Origin: Martinezella multihospitum
Lineage (GTDB): Bacteria > Pseudomonadota > Alphaproteobacteria > Rhizobiales > Rhizobiaceae
Assembly: GCF_900094585.1 (NCBI RefSeq)
Contig: NZ_FMAG01000004.1
Coordinates: forward strand, 124,001 to 188,000
DNA: 64,000 nucleotides
Reading direction: 5' to 3'
Positions 32,524 through 42,023 of this stretch are shown in pieces. Numbering within the stretch: position 1 is the first letter of the stretch; each line of letters begins with the position of its first letter. Under the pieces are notes generated by a model. That model saw nothing but the letters and a program-made list of their open reading frames with translations. It had not been told where the DNA came from and did no database searches. The position numbers and the translations under genes are program-made.

Positions 32524-32636
32524 TATTTAAAAAACCTATATCGGAAGCTCAGAAGAACAAATTTGCTCAGTAAAATCAATAATCCTATAGAAATATCTCA
32601 ACGGTATGTGAATGGCCGATGGGGAGGAACAAGATC

Positions 32637-33947
32637 ATGACTGAGCGTTCGGACATCATACTCAAAGTAAGGAAGAGGATCATTCCGATCCTGCTGCTGT
32701 GCTATTTTGCGGCCTTTCTGGACCGCGTGAATATCGGCTTTGCGGCGCTGACCATGAACGCTGATCTTGGCTTCAGCGCATCCGCTTTCGGCTTTGGCGC
32801 GGGAATATTCTTCCTCGGTTATGTTCTGTGCGAGCTGCCGAGCAACCTCATGCTTGCAAAGGTCGGGGCGCGGCTTTGGATTGCGCGCATATTGATCACA
32901 TGGGGCGTTCTTTCGGCGCTCACCGCATTCGTCTGGTCGCCCGCCAGCTTCTATGTGGTCCGGGTGCTTCTCGGTGCCGCGGAAGCCGGCTTCTTTCCGG
33001 GCATCATCTTCTACATTACGCTTTGGTTTCCAAGAGCATATCGCGGCTCGACCTTCGCCCTCTTCAATGTCGCCGTTCCCTTGGCCTCGGTGATCGGTGC
33101 GCCGCTATCCGGATTGATTTTGCAGGGGTTCGACGGCGTGGCAGGCCTGCATGGCTGGCAGTGGATGTTCCTAATCGAGGGATTGCCCGCATTCATCATG
33201 GGCTTCGTGGTCCTCTTTACCTTGCCGGAATCACCTGAAACGGCGCAGTTCCTCACCCATGATGAACGGGGCTGGCTTGTCGACAGCCTGCGAAGCGATC
33301 GGCACATGCAGGAAGCGTCCGGACGTTTTTCCGCCGTGCAGGCGCTCGTCGATCCCAAGGTATTGTTGATGTGTCTGATTGCCGTCGGGCTGGTCATGGG
33401 CACAACCGGCATTGCCATCTGGATGCCGCAGTTCATCAAGCAATTCGGCCTCTCCAATCTGCAGACCAGCTTTGTTGCTGCTATTCCATCTGCCTTCATG
33501 GCAGTTGCAATGATCGTGGTGGGCCGGAGTTCGGATCGCAGGCGCGAGCGCGTCTGGCATACTGCCGGGCCATTTATCGTGAGCGCTCTCGGATTTCTGA
33601 TCGCTGCCTTCTCGAGCAATCCGATTGTTTCGATGGCAGGCCTGACCTTAGGGGCGGCCGGAATTGGCGGCGCGTCGCCGACCATCTGGACATTCCCGTC
33701 GACGCTGCTGACGGGCACGGCCGCCGCCGCCGGGATCGCCCTCATCAATTCGGTCGGCAGTACCGGCGGTTTCTTTGGGCCCTCGATTATCGGCTGGGTT
33801 CGCGACGCGACGGGTGGCTTCCAGGGAGCGCTCATATTTCTGGCAATCGTCATGGCAGTGACCGCCAGTCTCATCCTCATTCTCGGTAGAAGCATGCGAG
33901 AGCTCCTTTCCCCGCTCGGTCGGGACGAGGCTCCGACAAAGGCATAA
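32637..33947 (+). CDS. MFS transporter (anion:cation symporter type)
   Basis: Twelve-helix major facilitator of 436 residues, most like the ACS family that imports sugar acids, tartrate or aromatic acids with protons. N-terminal helix RIIPILLLCYFAAFLDRVNIGFA, loop 2-3 block SNLMLAKVGARLWIARILITWG, and GAAEAGFFPGIIFYITLWFP near residue 110-130 are ACS hallmarks. A GGGAGG ribosome site precedes the ATG at 32637. An ATG 18 bases upstream is less well placed. The enolase-superfamily gene starts two bases after its stop, so transporter and enzyme are coupled. Divergent from LysR paralogue 1. Confidence 0.9.
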   Translation: MTERSDIILKVRKRIIPILLLCYFAAFLDRVNIGFAALTMNADLGFSASAFGFGAGIFFLGYVLCELPSNLMLAKVGARLWIARILITWGVLSALTAFVWSPASFYVVRVLLGAAEAGFFPGIIFYITLWFPRAYRGSTFALFNVAVPLASVIGAPLSGLILQGFDGVAGLHGWQWMFLIEGLPAFIMGFVVLFTLPESPETAQFLTHDERGWLVDSLRSDRHMQEASGRFSAVQALVDPKVLLMCLIAVGLVMGTTGIAIWMPQFIKQFGLSNLQTSFVAAIPSAFMAVAMIVVGRSSDRRRERVWHTAGPFIVSALGFLIAAFSSNPIVSMAGLTLGAAGIGGASPTIWTFPSTLLTGTAAAAGIALINSVGSTGGFFGPSIIGWVRDATGGFQGALIFLAIVMAVTASLILILGRSMRELLSPLGRDEAPTKA

Positions 33948-33949
33948 TC

Positions 33950-35080
33950 ATGAAGATCGACGAAATACGCCTTTATCATTTGGCTGCCATGTTGCCGGAG
34001 CCAATCGGCAACGCGCTGGTCTCCTTTCCGAAGCGGGAAACCTTGCTGGTGGAGATCGTGGCCGGTGACCTGGCGGGCTGGGGGGAGGCGTGGCTCTCAC
34101 CCAGAACCGCGGCTGCCGCCATCGAATTCCAGCTGGCGGCACGGATACTCGGGCAGGATCCCTCCCACATATTGTCCGTGTGGCGGAATTTACGCCAGGC
34201 TGTCGAAGGAGAAACCGCCGCACCTGCCATCGCCGCTCTGGATATGGCGTTGCACGATTTGACCGCACGCGCCTACAAGATACCGGTGTCCACGCTTATC
34301 GGCGGTGCCAGGCGTCAACAGGTGACAGCCTATGCAAGCGGGCCTTTTTTCAAGCCTGGCGGACATCCTTACCGCGACTTTGAGCGGGAGATCGATGGAT
34401 ATCTGGAGGCGGGCTTTCGGGCCGTCAAGCTGAGAAGCGGATACAGGGTTGAAGACGATGCCAAGACGGTCCTTGCCGTTCGACGGCAAATCGGCGCTGA
34501 TCGCGATCTGATGGTCGACTTCAATCAATCCTGCTCGGCCCGGCGCGCCATGCGAACCGCCGATCTCATGAAAGATGCCGATCTGCTGTGGATCGAAGAG
34601 CCGACTAAGCCGACGGATGCCGCCGGTTATCGCGCTTTCGCTGCTCATGCCGCAACCGCACTTGCCGGCGGAGAGACATTCACCAATGCGTCGGCATTCC
34701 TCCCGTTCCTGACGGGCGGATGCCTGGATATCCTGCAACCCGATATCGCGATCTGCGGTGGGCTGACCGGGGTCTCACAGGTAGGCGTACTCGCCGACCT
34801 TTACGATCGACCGCTCATACCGCATGTCTGGGGAAGCATCGTCAATTTTCATGCCGCCCTGCACTTCGCCTCGACATTGCCGGAACATAGAGGCGGTGGG
34901 CAAGCGCATTTTCCCTATCTGGAATTCGATGTCGGTCCCAATCCCTTACTCGAGCTGGTGCAAAGACCTGTCCTGAATGCCGATGGAACGATCAGCGTGC
35001 CGGACCTGCCAGGCCTCGGCGTGAACCTGAAGGCTGAAGACTTGCAACCCTATACCGCCGAATTCAGGAGGATCGCCTGA
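33950..35080 (+). CDS. Enolase-superfamily dehydratase/racemase (MR subgroup)
   Basis: Mandelate-racemase-like enzyme of 376 residues. KLR (VKLRSG near residue 163) supplies the acid/base, metal ligands are Asp in MVDFNQS near 188, Glu in LWIEEPTKP near 216 and Glu in LAGGETF near 240, and His in IPHVWGS near 290 is the partner base. This K/H pattern fits sugar-acid dehydratases or mandelate racemase rather than the MLE-type enzyme at 19026. It starts two bases after the transporter gene. Inference: the MFS protein imports a sugar or hydroxy acid that this enzyme dehydrates. Confidence 0.87.
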   Translation: MKIDEIRLYHLAAMLPEPIGNALVSFPKRETLLVEIVAGDLAGWGEAWLSPRTAAAAIEFQLAARILGQDPSHILSVWRNLRQAVEGETAAPAIAALDMALHDLTARAYKIPVSTLIGGARRQQVTAYASGPFFKPGGHPYRDFEREIDGYLEAGFRAVKLRSGYRVEDDAKTVLAVRRQIGADRDLMVDFNQSCSARRAMRTADLMKDADLLWIEEPTKPTDAAGYRAFAAHAATALAGGETFTNASAFLPFLTGGCLDILQPDIAICGGLTGVSQVGVLADLYDRPLIPHVWGSIVNFHAALHFASTLPEHRGGGQAHFPYLEFDVGPNPLLELVQRPVLNADGTISVPDLPGLGVNLKAEDLQPYTAEFRRIA

Positions 35081-35081
35081 T

Positions 35082-35098
35082 CGGACACTGCATGTCCG
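35082..35098. terminator. Short hairpin between convergent genes
   Basis: CGGACA (35082-35087), loop CTGCA, TGTCCG (35093-35098): a 6-bp stem right after the enolase-superfamily stop, followed by a short T-containing stretch. Weak but suitably placed between convergent transcripts. Confidence 0.35.
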
Positions 35099-35147
35099 GT
35101 TTGCTCTTGCGCCTGGCACTTGGACGGCCTGACCAAACTTCTTCCAT

Positions 35148-36731
35148 CTAGTTCGTTTTGCCGCCGAATAGATCGCAATGTCGCGATGCTCTATAGTCGC
35201 GCTCGGCAACGACTTCGGTAACTCCGCCAGCCTTGAAGATGATCCGTCTGGGTTCCTGTCCCTCAAAGGCTGGCCAATCACCGGCATTGGCGAAACCGGT
35301 TGGTGCGGTCAAGCTGCTCCAATAGCCCCGCATCAGCGAAGCGAGTTTCTCCTGTGACGCAGTCAGTCCGCCCGCGACGGTATCTTCGCCCCAGGCATAG
35401 GGCAGCTCTGCGCTATGCGGCACGCCTAGATCGAAGGAAGAGGGAACGTTTGCATAGGGTCTGATCGGTGCGCTCACATCGGCAAATTCATAAACATGCA
35501 GGGGTGTCCATTTCGCCAGAGCGGCGACGGCGATGCCCGTCGGGCAGATATATTTCTGTTCTGCATCCAGTTGTCCCAGTGCCAGTCCCGGATTGGTATC
35601 GGCGCCATCGCCATAGATCTTGAACGCGGCGTCGGCCTTGTTGCCCATTCGCGATCGCACTTCGGTTTCATATTGGGCCTTGTCTACGGGCTGATCGAGC
35701 AAATCGTTCGCCTCGTAGACGAACACGCGAGTCTCGTCGCGCGTATTGCCGACGATCATCGGCACATGATTGAATTCGCCTGTTTCAAATGCCTTCAGCG
35801 TTTCCAGCGGTTGTGCGTAGCCGCCATAAACCGTGCTGATGGTCATTTTGGACTTCGTCTGAGCATCCAGAATCTCGGCAGGGGATTTGGCGCGCAGGCA
35901 AGTCAACCGGTCTGTGGAAGCGGAGCAACCGATAGCTTCGACGAATTTCTCGCCCGATTTGACGGCCTCCTCGTTGGAAATGCTTGGGCAGTCCCGCCCG
36001 CTTTCGATGATGGCGCCCTGAAACAGCCCTTTGGCTTCCGGAGAGGCGACAGCGAAGCAGACACCTCTGGCGCCGGCGGATTGTCCGGCGATCGTCACGC
36101 GCCCCGGATCTCCGCCGAAGGCGGCGATATTTTCATGCACCCAGCGTAGAGCCTGGATCTTGTCGAGATCGCCGTAGTTTCCGCTGCTCTTGCCGTCCTT
36201 CGATTCCTTGTTGAGTTCCGGCAGTGCGAGGAAGCCTGCCGCGCCCAGGCGATAGTTGATCGTGACGACGATATTGCCCTCTTTGGCAAGTTCTTTGGGG
36301 TCCCAGTCCGTCTTGGCACCATTCACCGATCCGCCGCCGTGAAAGCCGACCATGACCGGCAGGCTCTTCCTGTCTGATGACGGCACGTAGATATTGAGGC
36401 TGAGACAATCCTCGTTCCAGCTCGCAGCCTTGCCCGGTCTCCAGTAAATGGCCTTCTGCATGCACTCATTGCCGGGCCGGTCTGCAGTGAAGGGCTGTTT
36501 GAATGGTTCGGCGGGCCGAGGTGCAGCCCAGCGCAGATCGCCAACAGGCGGCGCAGCATAGGGTATGCCTTGGAAGAGGGCGAGGCCATCGGATTGCGTG
36601 CCGATGATCTGCCCGACCGGAGCATAGACTGTCTGTGCCATCGCTGAGCTCGACAGAAAAATCAGCCTGGCGGCGCTCACGCAGGCGACAACGCTCAGAT
36701 GACGGCGGCCGCAGGGCTTTCCGTTGATCAT
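35148..36731 (-). CDS. Exported type-B carboxylesterase 1
   Basis: Alpha/beta-hydrolase of the carboxylesterase/cholinesterase (type B) family, 527 residues. The N-terminus is basic then hydrophobic and ends at SSAMAQ near residue 32, a signal peptide, so periplasmic or secreted. Oxyanion HGGG at ~131-134, nucleophile Ser218 in AGQSAGA, acid in VGNTRDETRVF near 325, and His in VPHSAELPYAWG near 440. Also the family cysteine EDCLSLNIYVP. Third gene of a tandem set of three esterases on the minus strand, 51 bases after the second. It likely cleaves plant- or polymer-derived esters outside the cytoplasm. Confidence 0.9.
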   Translation of the reverse strand: MINGKPCGRRHLSVVACVSAARLIFLSSSAMAQTVYAPVGQIIGTQSDGLALFQGIPYAAPPVGDLRWAAPRPAEPFKQPFTADRPGNECMQKAIYWRPGKAASWNEDCLSLNIYVPSSDRKSLPVMVGFHGGGSVNGAKTDWDPKELAKEGNIVVTINYRLGAAGFLALPELNKESKDGKSSGNYGDLDKIQALRWVHENIAAFGGDPGRVTIAGQSAGARGVCFAVASPEAKGLFQGAIIESGRDCPSISNEEAVKSGEKFVEAIGCSASTDRLTCLRAKSPAEILDAQTKSKMTISTVYGGYAQPLETLKAFETGEFNHVPMIVGNTRDETRVFVYEANDLLDQPVDKAQYETEVRSRMGNKADAAFKIYGDGADTNPGLALGQLDAEQKYICPTGIAVAALAKWTPLHVYEFADVSAPIRPYANVPSSFDLGVPHSAELPYAWGEDTVAGGLTASQEKLASLMRGYWSSLTAPTGFANAGDWPAFEGQEPRRIIFKAGGVTEVVAERDYRASRHCDLFGGKTN

Positions 36732-36782
36732 GTTTCACTCCTCAACGTTCAGGATCTGGATAGTTTGCCGAAGATGCCGCGT

Positions 36783-38486
36783 TTACCGGGGCAGGTCGGA
36801 ACCGGAGAGATGCTGGGCTTCCATGACAGCCCGACGGTTGAGATCGTCCCGCTCCGGATAGGGGGTCTGGTTTGTGGCATGGGCATAGCCGTCGCGGAAC
36901 CACATGAAGGCTCCGCCGGTGTCGGCCGACGTCTGAGGCCATTCGGGAAGACCGCCTCCGTTCGGGTTGCCCGTTTTGACGAAATTCGCCAGGTAGGACG
37001 ACATGGTCTCCGCCATTCGACAATCGGCTACCGTCCATGCCCGCTGGCCCGGCACGTCCCGCATCGAATTCATGAAATACCAGAGGTCCGACGAATGGAA
37101 CGAGCCATAGAATTCGGAATCGCGGCCAGGCGGCGCGTGGTTGAAATAGAAATCATAGACGTGCAGGTTCCGGTTTCTCGATTTCACCAGTTCCGAGGAG
37201 ACCAGATAGTTCTGCAGATTGTAGTCGGCCCGGGCGCGCAGCCACATGCGATAGGCGTCGCGCGGATCGGACGGTCGATAGACCTTTTGCCAGTCATCGC
37301 CATAGCCGATCTTCTTCATGGCATCGTTGAATTCGGACTGGGACATGGTCTTGTCGGGACCGCCATTCAGCGAGCTATATTCGTTCGAAGTGCCGCCGAT
37401 CATGATATCGAGGCCGTCAAGCGCGCCGGGACGCAGGAGATCGATGGACTCGCTGGTGAAGACATAGCCGTCGATGGCATGCTGGGCAGGAATATTGGTT
37501 GCCTTGTGCAGCGCTTCATAAAGCTGCGTCTTGCCGTCGGCGGCCATTTTGGAGATGAAGTCGTCCGTTGGAATTTGACGCAGATCGGCGAGCGTCATCG
37601 GCTTGCCGAATACCTGCTCGATGGCTTTTGCATTCGCTGTTTCCCGCTCGGCGAGCGGCATCATCGGCGAAGCGAAGAATCCCGTGAAGCCACTTTCGAT
37701 GACTGCGCGGTGAAAGAGGCCCTTGGCCAGCGGCGAGCGCAGCAGCATGGTGGAATTGCGCGCTCCCGCGGATTGACCGCCGATGGTGACGTTGTCTGGA
37801 TCGCCGCCGAAGCCGGCAATATTGTCCCGCACCCATTGCAGCGCCTTGATCTGATCCAGCATGGCATAGTTGCCGGAGACCTTCTGCGGGCTTTCCTGCG
37901 ATAGTTCGGGAAGTGCCAGAAAGCCGAGTGCGCCGACGCGGTATTGGATCGCAACGACGATGATTCCCTTCGCCGCGAGTTTGGATGCGTAAAACTCCAT
38001 CTCGGAAGCGTAGCCATGGTGGTTCGCGCCACCATGGATCCAGACATAGACCGGCAACTTGTCGGTCGTGCTGGCGGCAGGTGTCCAGACGTTGAGGTTG
38101 AGACCGTCTTCGCTGGCCTTGGGCATGAAAGCGGGGTCGAAATAGAATTCATCTCCCCAGAATTGGCCAACGGGATTTCCATGGATATCCTGAAGCGCTT
38201 GATCGCCCCAGTGGTCCGCCACCTTCACTCCATCCCATTTTTGCACCGGCTGCGGCGGCTTGAAGCGGTTTTCGCCTGCGGTCGGGCCGGCAAAGGGGAC
38301 GCCTTTGAAAACCTGAACGCCCGGCACATCCGTCGCCACGCCTCGCAGAAGACCGCCATCCACCTTGACGACGTCGACGGGCGATCCAGCATTGGCCGCG
38401 CCAACAAGCGGCGTGATCGATAGGGCGATAGTTGTGGCCAAAAGCCGAACATAGTTCCCTATCGTCGACGTCAACACTGGCTGCAT
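36783..38486 (-). CDS. Exported type-B carboxylesterase 2
   Basis: Second type-B carboxylesterase, 567 residues from the ATG at 38486, where GAGGAGG lies nine bases upstream and a signal peptide follows directly (cleavage near GAANAGS). The frame open to 38657 would put 57 charged residues before the signal sequence. Nucleophile Ser239 in IGGQSAGARN. The oxyanion site reads HGGAN instead of HGGG. The usual EDCL cysteine is Gly (EDGLNLNVW), so a family disulfide is missing. His lies in FHSSDLWYFM. These changes suggest different specificity from its neighbours. Middle of the tandem set. Confidence 0.9.
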   Translation of the reverse strand: MQPVLTSTIGNYVRLLATTIALSITPLVGAANAGSPVDVVKVDGGLLRGVATDVPGVQVFKGVPFAGPTAGENRFKPPQPVQKWDGVKVADHWGDQALQDIHGNPVGQFWGDEFYFDPAFMPKASEDGLNLNVWTPAASTTDKLPVYVWIHGGANHHGYASEMEFYASKLAAKGIIVVAIQYRVGALGFLALPELSQESPQKVSGNYAMLDQIKALQWVRDNIAGFGGDPDNVTIGGQSAGARNSTMLLRSPLAKGLFHRAVIESGFTGFFASPMMPLAERETANAKAIEQVFGKPMTLADLRQIPTDDFISKMAADGKTQLYEALHKATNIPAQHAIDGYVFTSESIDLLRPGALDGLDIMIGGTSNEYSSLNGGPDKTMSQSEFNDAMKKIGYGDDWQKVYRPSDPRDAYRMWLRARADYNLQNYLVSSELVKSRNRNLHVYDFYFNHAPPGRDSEFYGSFHSSDLWYFMNSMRDVPGQRAWTVADCRMAETMSSYLANFVKTGNPNGGGLPEWPQTSADTGGAFMWFRDGYAHATNQTPYPERDDLNRRAVMEAQHLSGSDLPR

Positions 38487-38653
38487 TGGCTGGATCCTCC
38501 TCTTGGGTCTTGGCCGAACCAACTTTAGACAGCGCCTGGCCGTGCTGCGTATTGGTTGGATGGTTTGCATTGCGGTCTTGAAAATGGCGCCCCGCCAGCT
38601 ATGCGTTTCCTTAGGGAGCGGAGCAGCCATCCTGCGGCTGTTGTCGTCGGTCG

Positions 38654-40285
38654 TCATTCGCTTAAAAGAGCGCCTGCCGCCTGCAGCAGCTTTCGATCCG
38701 GGTCCTCGGCAACCCGGGATTGCCTGTCAAAGATCATGGTCGTACCGTGTCCGATCGTATAGGCGGGCCAGTCCGGCAGGCCTTCTGCGCTCGGCTTGCC
38801 GCTGCGGGCAAAATTGACCCATGCCTGGCTCATCTTGTCCGACAGGGCAATCGCATCTGGTCCGCCGCCGGTCGAGGTCTTGACCAGCGCGGCATTGGCA
38901 AAGACGTAAGGAAGCTCGGAGCAATGCCAGGCCATGGCTATGCCATCCATGACGGGCGACTCATAGGCGAACATATAGGAATAGACCGGCGCTCCGCCCT
39001 GCTTGGCCTTGAGATCGAGATCACGGATGGTGCCGGGCCGAAACCGAAGATCGACGAAGAAGGCATCGCCGAGCTTCTTTTCCGGATAGGCTTCGAGGAA
39101 TGCCTTTCCGACGGCATCGGCCTTATCGCCGAAGCGCTGTGCGAGCTTGGCTCTGGCCTGCTCCTCGCTCCAATCGTTCTTGTTGTCGGCGAGAAGATCG
39201 GCAGGTTTGTTGCTGATTACGGTTTCGAACTCATTAAGGGTATTGCCGACCATCAGGGGAATGTCTCTGGCCTGATCGACCCATTTTGCTCCAACCGGAT
39301 TTTCCGGAATGAAATCGCCGTCGAGGACCGGGGCCCAACGGGCATCCTTGGCCCCTTGGGCCGCCGCGTCCTTGATCGCCTTGTCAGAGGCCGCCAGGAG
39401 CTCGTAGTAGTCGACATCGGCAAGCTTATCGACGTCTTGGGGCTTCAGGCCCAGATTAGCCAAGGTGAGTTCGGCAATTTTGCGCGAGGATGCCTGATCG
39501 GTGACCGAGTCAACCCGCGACCCGCTTTCGACGATCGCCTTTTGGAACAGGCCTTTGCCCGAGGGGGTGCCCATCAAAGCGCGGACCTTGTAGCCGCCGC
39601 CCGACTGGCCGAAGATCGTCACGTTTGACGGGTCGCCGCCAAAGGCCTGGATGTTTTCGTGCACCCATTTCAGCGCCGCCACCAGATCCGTCATGCTGGC
39701 ATTGCCGGAAAGCTTGTATTTCTCTCCGTAAGCCGACAGGTCGAGAAAGCCGAGAACGTTCAGCCGGTGGTTCAGGGTTACGACGACCACTCCTCCCTTT
39801 TTGCTGAGATTCTGCCCATCGTAGGAAGTAAGTTCGATTCCTGAGCCGTTGGTGAAGCCGCCGCCATGGATCCACACCATGACCGGCCGCTTGTTTCCGT
39901 CATTTACGCCTGGTGTCCAGATATTCAGGAATTGGCAGTTCTCGCTCATCGGCAGATAGCGATGTGGATTGAACAGTTCATCCCCGGCGACGGTTTTCAT
40001 CGGCGGAATGAAGCAATTCTCGCCGTAGGTGACCGCAGGCCGTATCCCGTTCCACGGCTTGACCTCGGAGGCAGGCATGAAACGCTCGGCCTGCGCGTAG
40101 GGAACTCCAAGATAGCTGTAGATTCCGTCGCTGAGAGCACCGAGAAGGGCGCCCTGCTTGGTTTGCACCACAGTCTTGTCTTGCGAGGCGACAAATTCGT
40201 CTGCGTGAGGGGATGTCAATGTCAGACCAAGAAAAGCCGCGCAAAGCGCTAGCACCTTCAGATTTATTCCAAATTTCCGCTGCAT
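38654..40285 (-). CDS. Exported type-B carboxylesterase 3
   Basis: Third type-B carboxylesterase, 543 residues from the ATG at 40285 (GGGAGG ten bases upstream). Signal peptide up to TSPHAD near residue 29. Oxyanion HGGG near 142, nucleophile Ser228 in FGQSGGGYK (Gly-Gly where the others have Ala-Gly), acid in VGNTLNEFET near 355, His in WHCSELPYVFAN near 440. The N-terminal family block carries MSENCQFLNIWTP. First of the three esterase genes, with a 167-base gap to the second gene. A small unassigned frame lies upstream. Confidence 0.9.
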   Translation of the reverse strand: MQRKFGINLKVLALCAAFLGLTLTSPHADEFVASQDKTVVQTKQGALLGALSDGIYSYLGVPYAQAERFMPASEVKPWNGIRPAVTYGENCFIPPMKTVAGDELFNPHRYLPMSENCQFLNIWTPGVNDGNKRPVMVWIHGGGFTNGSGIELTSYDGQNLSKKGGVVVVTLNHRLNVLGFLDLSAYGEKYKLSGNASMTDLVAALKWVHENIQAFGGDPSNVTIFGQSGGGYKVRALMGTPSGKGLFQKAIVESGSRVDSVTDQASSRKIAELTLANLGLKPQDVDKLADVDYYELLAASDKAIKDAAAQGAKDARWAPVLDGDFIPENPVGAKWVDQARDIPLMVGNTLNEFETVISNKPADLLADNKNDWSEEQARAKLAQRFGDKADAVGKAFLEAYPEKKLGDAFFVDLRFRPGTIRDLDLKAKQGGAPVYSYMFAYESPVMDGIAMAWHCSELPYVFANAALVKTSTGGGPDAIALSDKMSQAWVNFARSGKPSAEGLPDWPAYTIGHGTTMIFDRQSRVAEDPDRKLLQAAGALLSE

Positions 40286-40433
40286 CGAACACGATCCTCC
40301 CATTTTGATGTTCAGTTCAGCAGTTGTTTTTTCGAGCCACCGACAAATGAATTGTGACTGGAAACGCAATTATTGGCTTGTCAGCCTGGGCACCGGCCCT
40401 CTTGCCTTCGCTTGTCGGCCGAGTTTCCGCGCC

Positions 40434-40709
40434 TCACGCGGAAGTCGGCGTCAGACCAGACGAACAGAAGCTTGGATTGTGGTCGTTTAGGCTCGCTCCG
40501 TGTCCGCATGTCCGGCCGAGAGCCCATGCGAATGACAGAAATGAAGTAGATCCAAGGAAAGCTGGAAAGCCGGCAGCCTGTCGCAACGGAGAGGATGCCG
40601 AATTCATGCGCAATGGTGCATGGGCCATTGGAACGCCGTCGTCGGCCGACATGGCAGCCGGTGATCGTGGAAAAATCAGAAATCCGATAAGGCTGCGCGT
40701 CGTCATCAT
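40434..40709 (-). CDS. Small unassigned ORF upstream of the esterases
   Basis: A frame of 91 codons opens at an ATG (40709) behind a very good ribosome site (GGGAGGAACCC) and reads MMTTRSLIGFLIFPRSP at its start. I do not recognise the product. The rest is rich in Ser, Ala, Pro and His and could be a frame-shifted remnant. A 14-base element shared with the LysR/binding-protein promoter region lies 53 bases upstream, so transcription through here is plausible. It may be a leader gene or the intact 5' end of a decayed gene. The 148 bases to the esterase (40286-40433) hold nothing I can name. Confidence 0.3.
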   Translation of the reverse strand: MMTTRSLIGFLIFPRSPAAMSADDGVPMAHAPLRMNSASSPLRQAAGFPAFLGSTSFLSFAWALGRTCGHGASLNDHNPSFCSSGLTPTSA

Positions 40710-40761
40710 GGGTTCCTCCCGCCATGGTGCCTGAGGACGCATATTTAGGGCATCAGCCCGT

Positions 40762-40775
40762 ATGTCTAATTGGAA
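40762..40775. promoter_or_regulatory. Element shared with 42024-42037 (minus-strand orientation)
   Basis: On the minus strand this reads TTCCAATTAGACAT, identical over 14 bases to 42024-42037 between the LysR gene and the binding-protein gene. It is placed upstream of the minus-strand unit leading to the three esterases. It may be a binding site of LysR paralogue 2. Confidence 0.5.
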
Positions 40776-41094
40776 TTATCATGCAAAAACGCATAGGATT
40801 TTCCAATGAATGCTGTTCATTGCCGAGATCGGGCATTGGGAGGCCTTGGAGCCTGATCGTGGAGATCTCAGGGTAGCCATCCTTGCCCTATTTGTGAGAA
40901 TTTCGGAAATTCTTGTGTAAGACGAAATTCTAGACTTCGAACACGCCGAATTTAAACATGCGAGCGGGGTCAACGTGCAACCAGTTTTACCGGATGGGAT
41001 GCGGTCGAAGCGCATCATCGGCTGGAGGCTGGTTTAGGGGAAATTATCTTCGCGGCTTGATCCGCCTGCGCTCGGACAGAAAGCCGCAAGATCG
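40776..41094. other. Intergenic region, no recognised gene
   Basis: About 320 bases between the shared element and the end of the LysR gene. Only short antisense frames are present. I see no terminator or repeat that I can support. Confidence 0.35.
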
Positions 41095-41994
41095 TCATTC
41101 TTCGAAGTATTTCAACGACCTTGCAGTGTCCTCGATCACCGTGATCAAGGCGTTTGTCTGCATTTGATCCGAGGTAACCCTGTCGGCGACGAACACGCGC
41201 CCGTCCCGCAGGCTGGGATCGGTCCTTAGTTTGCGGAGGGCTCCTGGCAGGGGATAGGCGTCGATCACTTTGGTTGGGAAGATGCCGATGCCAAGGCCGG
41301 CGGCGACGAGCTGGAGGGCCGCATTCAAGCTTGAGCAAAGGCAGACATTCTCGGGCATGACCTTTTCTTCGGAGAACCAGCCCAGCGTTCCTCGATACAT
41401 TGCCGTTGGTGGCGGAGTTGTAATGACGGGCAGTTTTGTAAGATCGCGAGGGCAGGCGCCGATCTCTGGAAAGGCTGCCGCCGACGCTGCCCAACTGTTA
41501 GCTTGGCGGCCGAGTGCGAACAGGCGCACCTCGCGTAGCCCGATCGGGTCGACAAGAATGGCAAGATCAAGCTCGCCGTCGGCGAGTTGCTGTTCGAGGC
41601 CAGCACTTGTCGCGATCGTCCATTCGGGCCTTAGCAATGGGAAGTCCCTCTGGAGGGCAGCAATAAGCGTTGCCATGCAGGCAACTGCAAATCCCTCGGC
41701 CATGCCGATCCGGAGTGTGCCCGAAATTTCCGGCACCCGGGATGCTCTCTTCAGGTCCTCATAGGCATCGAGCACGATCCTGGTGCGTGACAGGAACGCG
41801 TGTCCCTGACGTGTGAGGCGTAGCCTGCGTCCATATTTCTCGAACAGCGGAGCCGGAACTTCCGCTTCCAGTTGTTTCAGGCGAAGAGACAAGGAGGGCT
41901 GCGTCACGTTCAAGCGGTCCGCGGCCTTTTGAACGCTGCCGAGCTCAGCGGTCCAACGGAACGCTTCGAGTTGGCCAATGGAAAAGTTATTCAT
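41095..41994 (-). CDS. LysR-family regulator, paralogue 2
   Basis: LysR-type regulator of 299 residues. Helix-turn-helix at residues ~5-62 (IGQLEAFRWTAELGSVQKAA, then DRLNVTQPSLSLRLKQLE), effector domain from ~90 (ISGTLRIGMAEGFAVACMATL, then TTPPPTAMYRGTLGWFSEE). It diverges from the ABC binding-protein gene at 42089 and is the paralogue of the LysR protein at 31627, so two related regulators flank the MFS/enolase/esterase block. An exact 14-base element upstream is repeated on the far side of its gene, in front of the esterase unit. Probably regulates the importer at 42.1-45.1 kb and possibly the esterases. Confidence 0.9.
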   Translation of the reverse strand: MNNFSIGQLEAFRWTAELGSVQKAADRLNVTQPSLSLRLKQLEAEVPAPLFEKYGRRLRLTRQGHAFLSRTRIVLDAYEDLKRASRVPEISGTLRIGMAEGFAVACMATLIAALQRDFPLLRPEWTIATSAGLEQQLADGELDLAILVDPIGLREVRLFALGRQANSWAASAAAFPEIGACPRDLTKLPVITTPPPTAMYRGTLGWFSEEKVMPENVCLCSSLNAALQLVAAGLGIGIFPTKVIDAYPLPGALRKLRTDPSLRDGRVFVADRVTSDQMQTNALITVIEDTARSLKYFEE

Positions 41995-42023
41995 AGTATA
42001 TACCTATGTATTAAGGCTAATTT

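Noticed and set aside
36699..37904. 401-codon plus-strand frame
   Set aside because: Antisense to the second carboxylesterase, whose nucleophile and signal peptide are evident.
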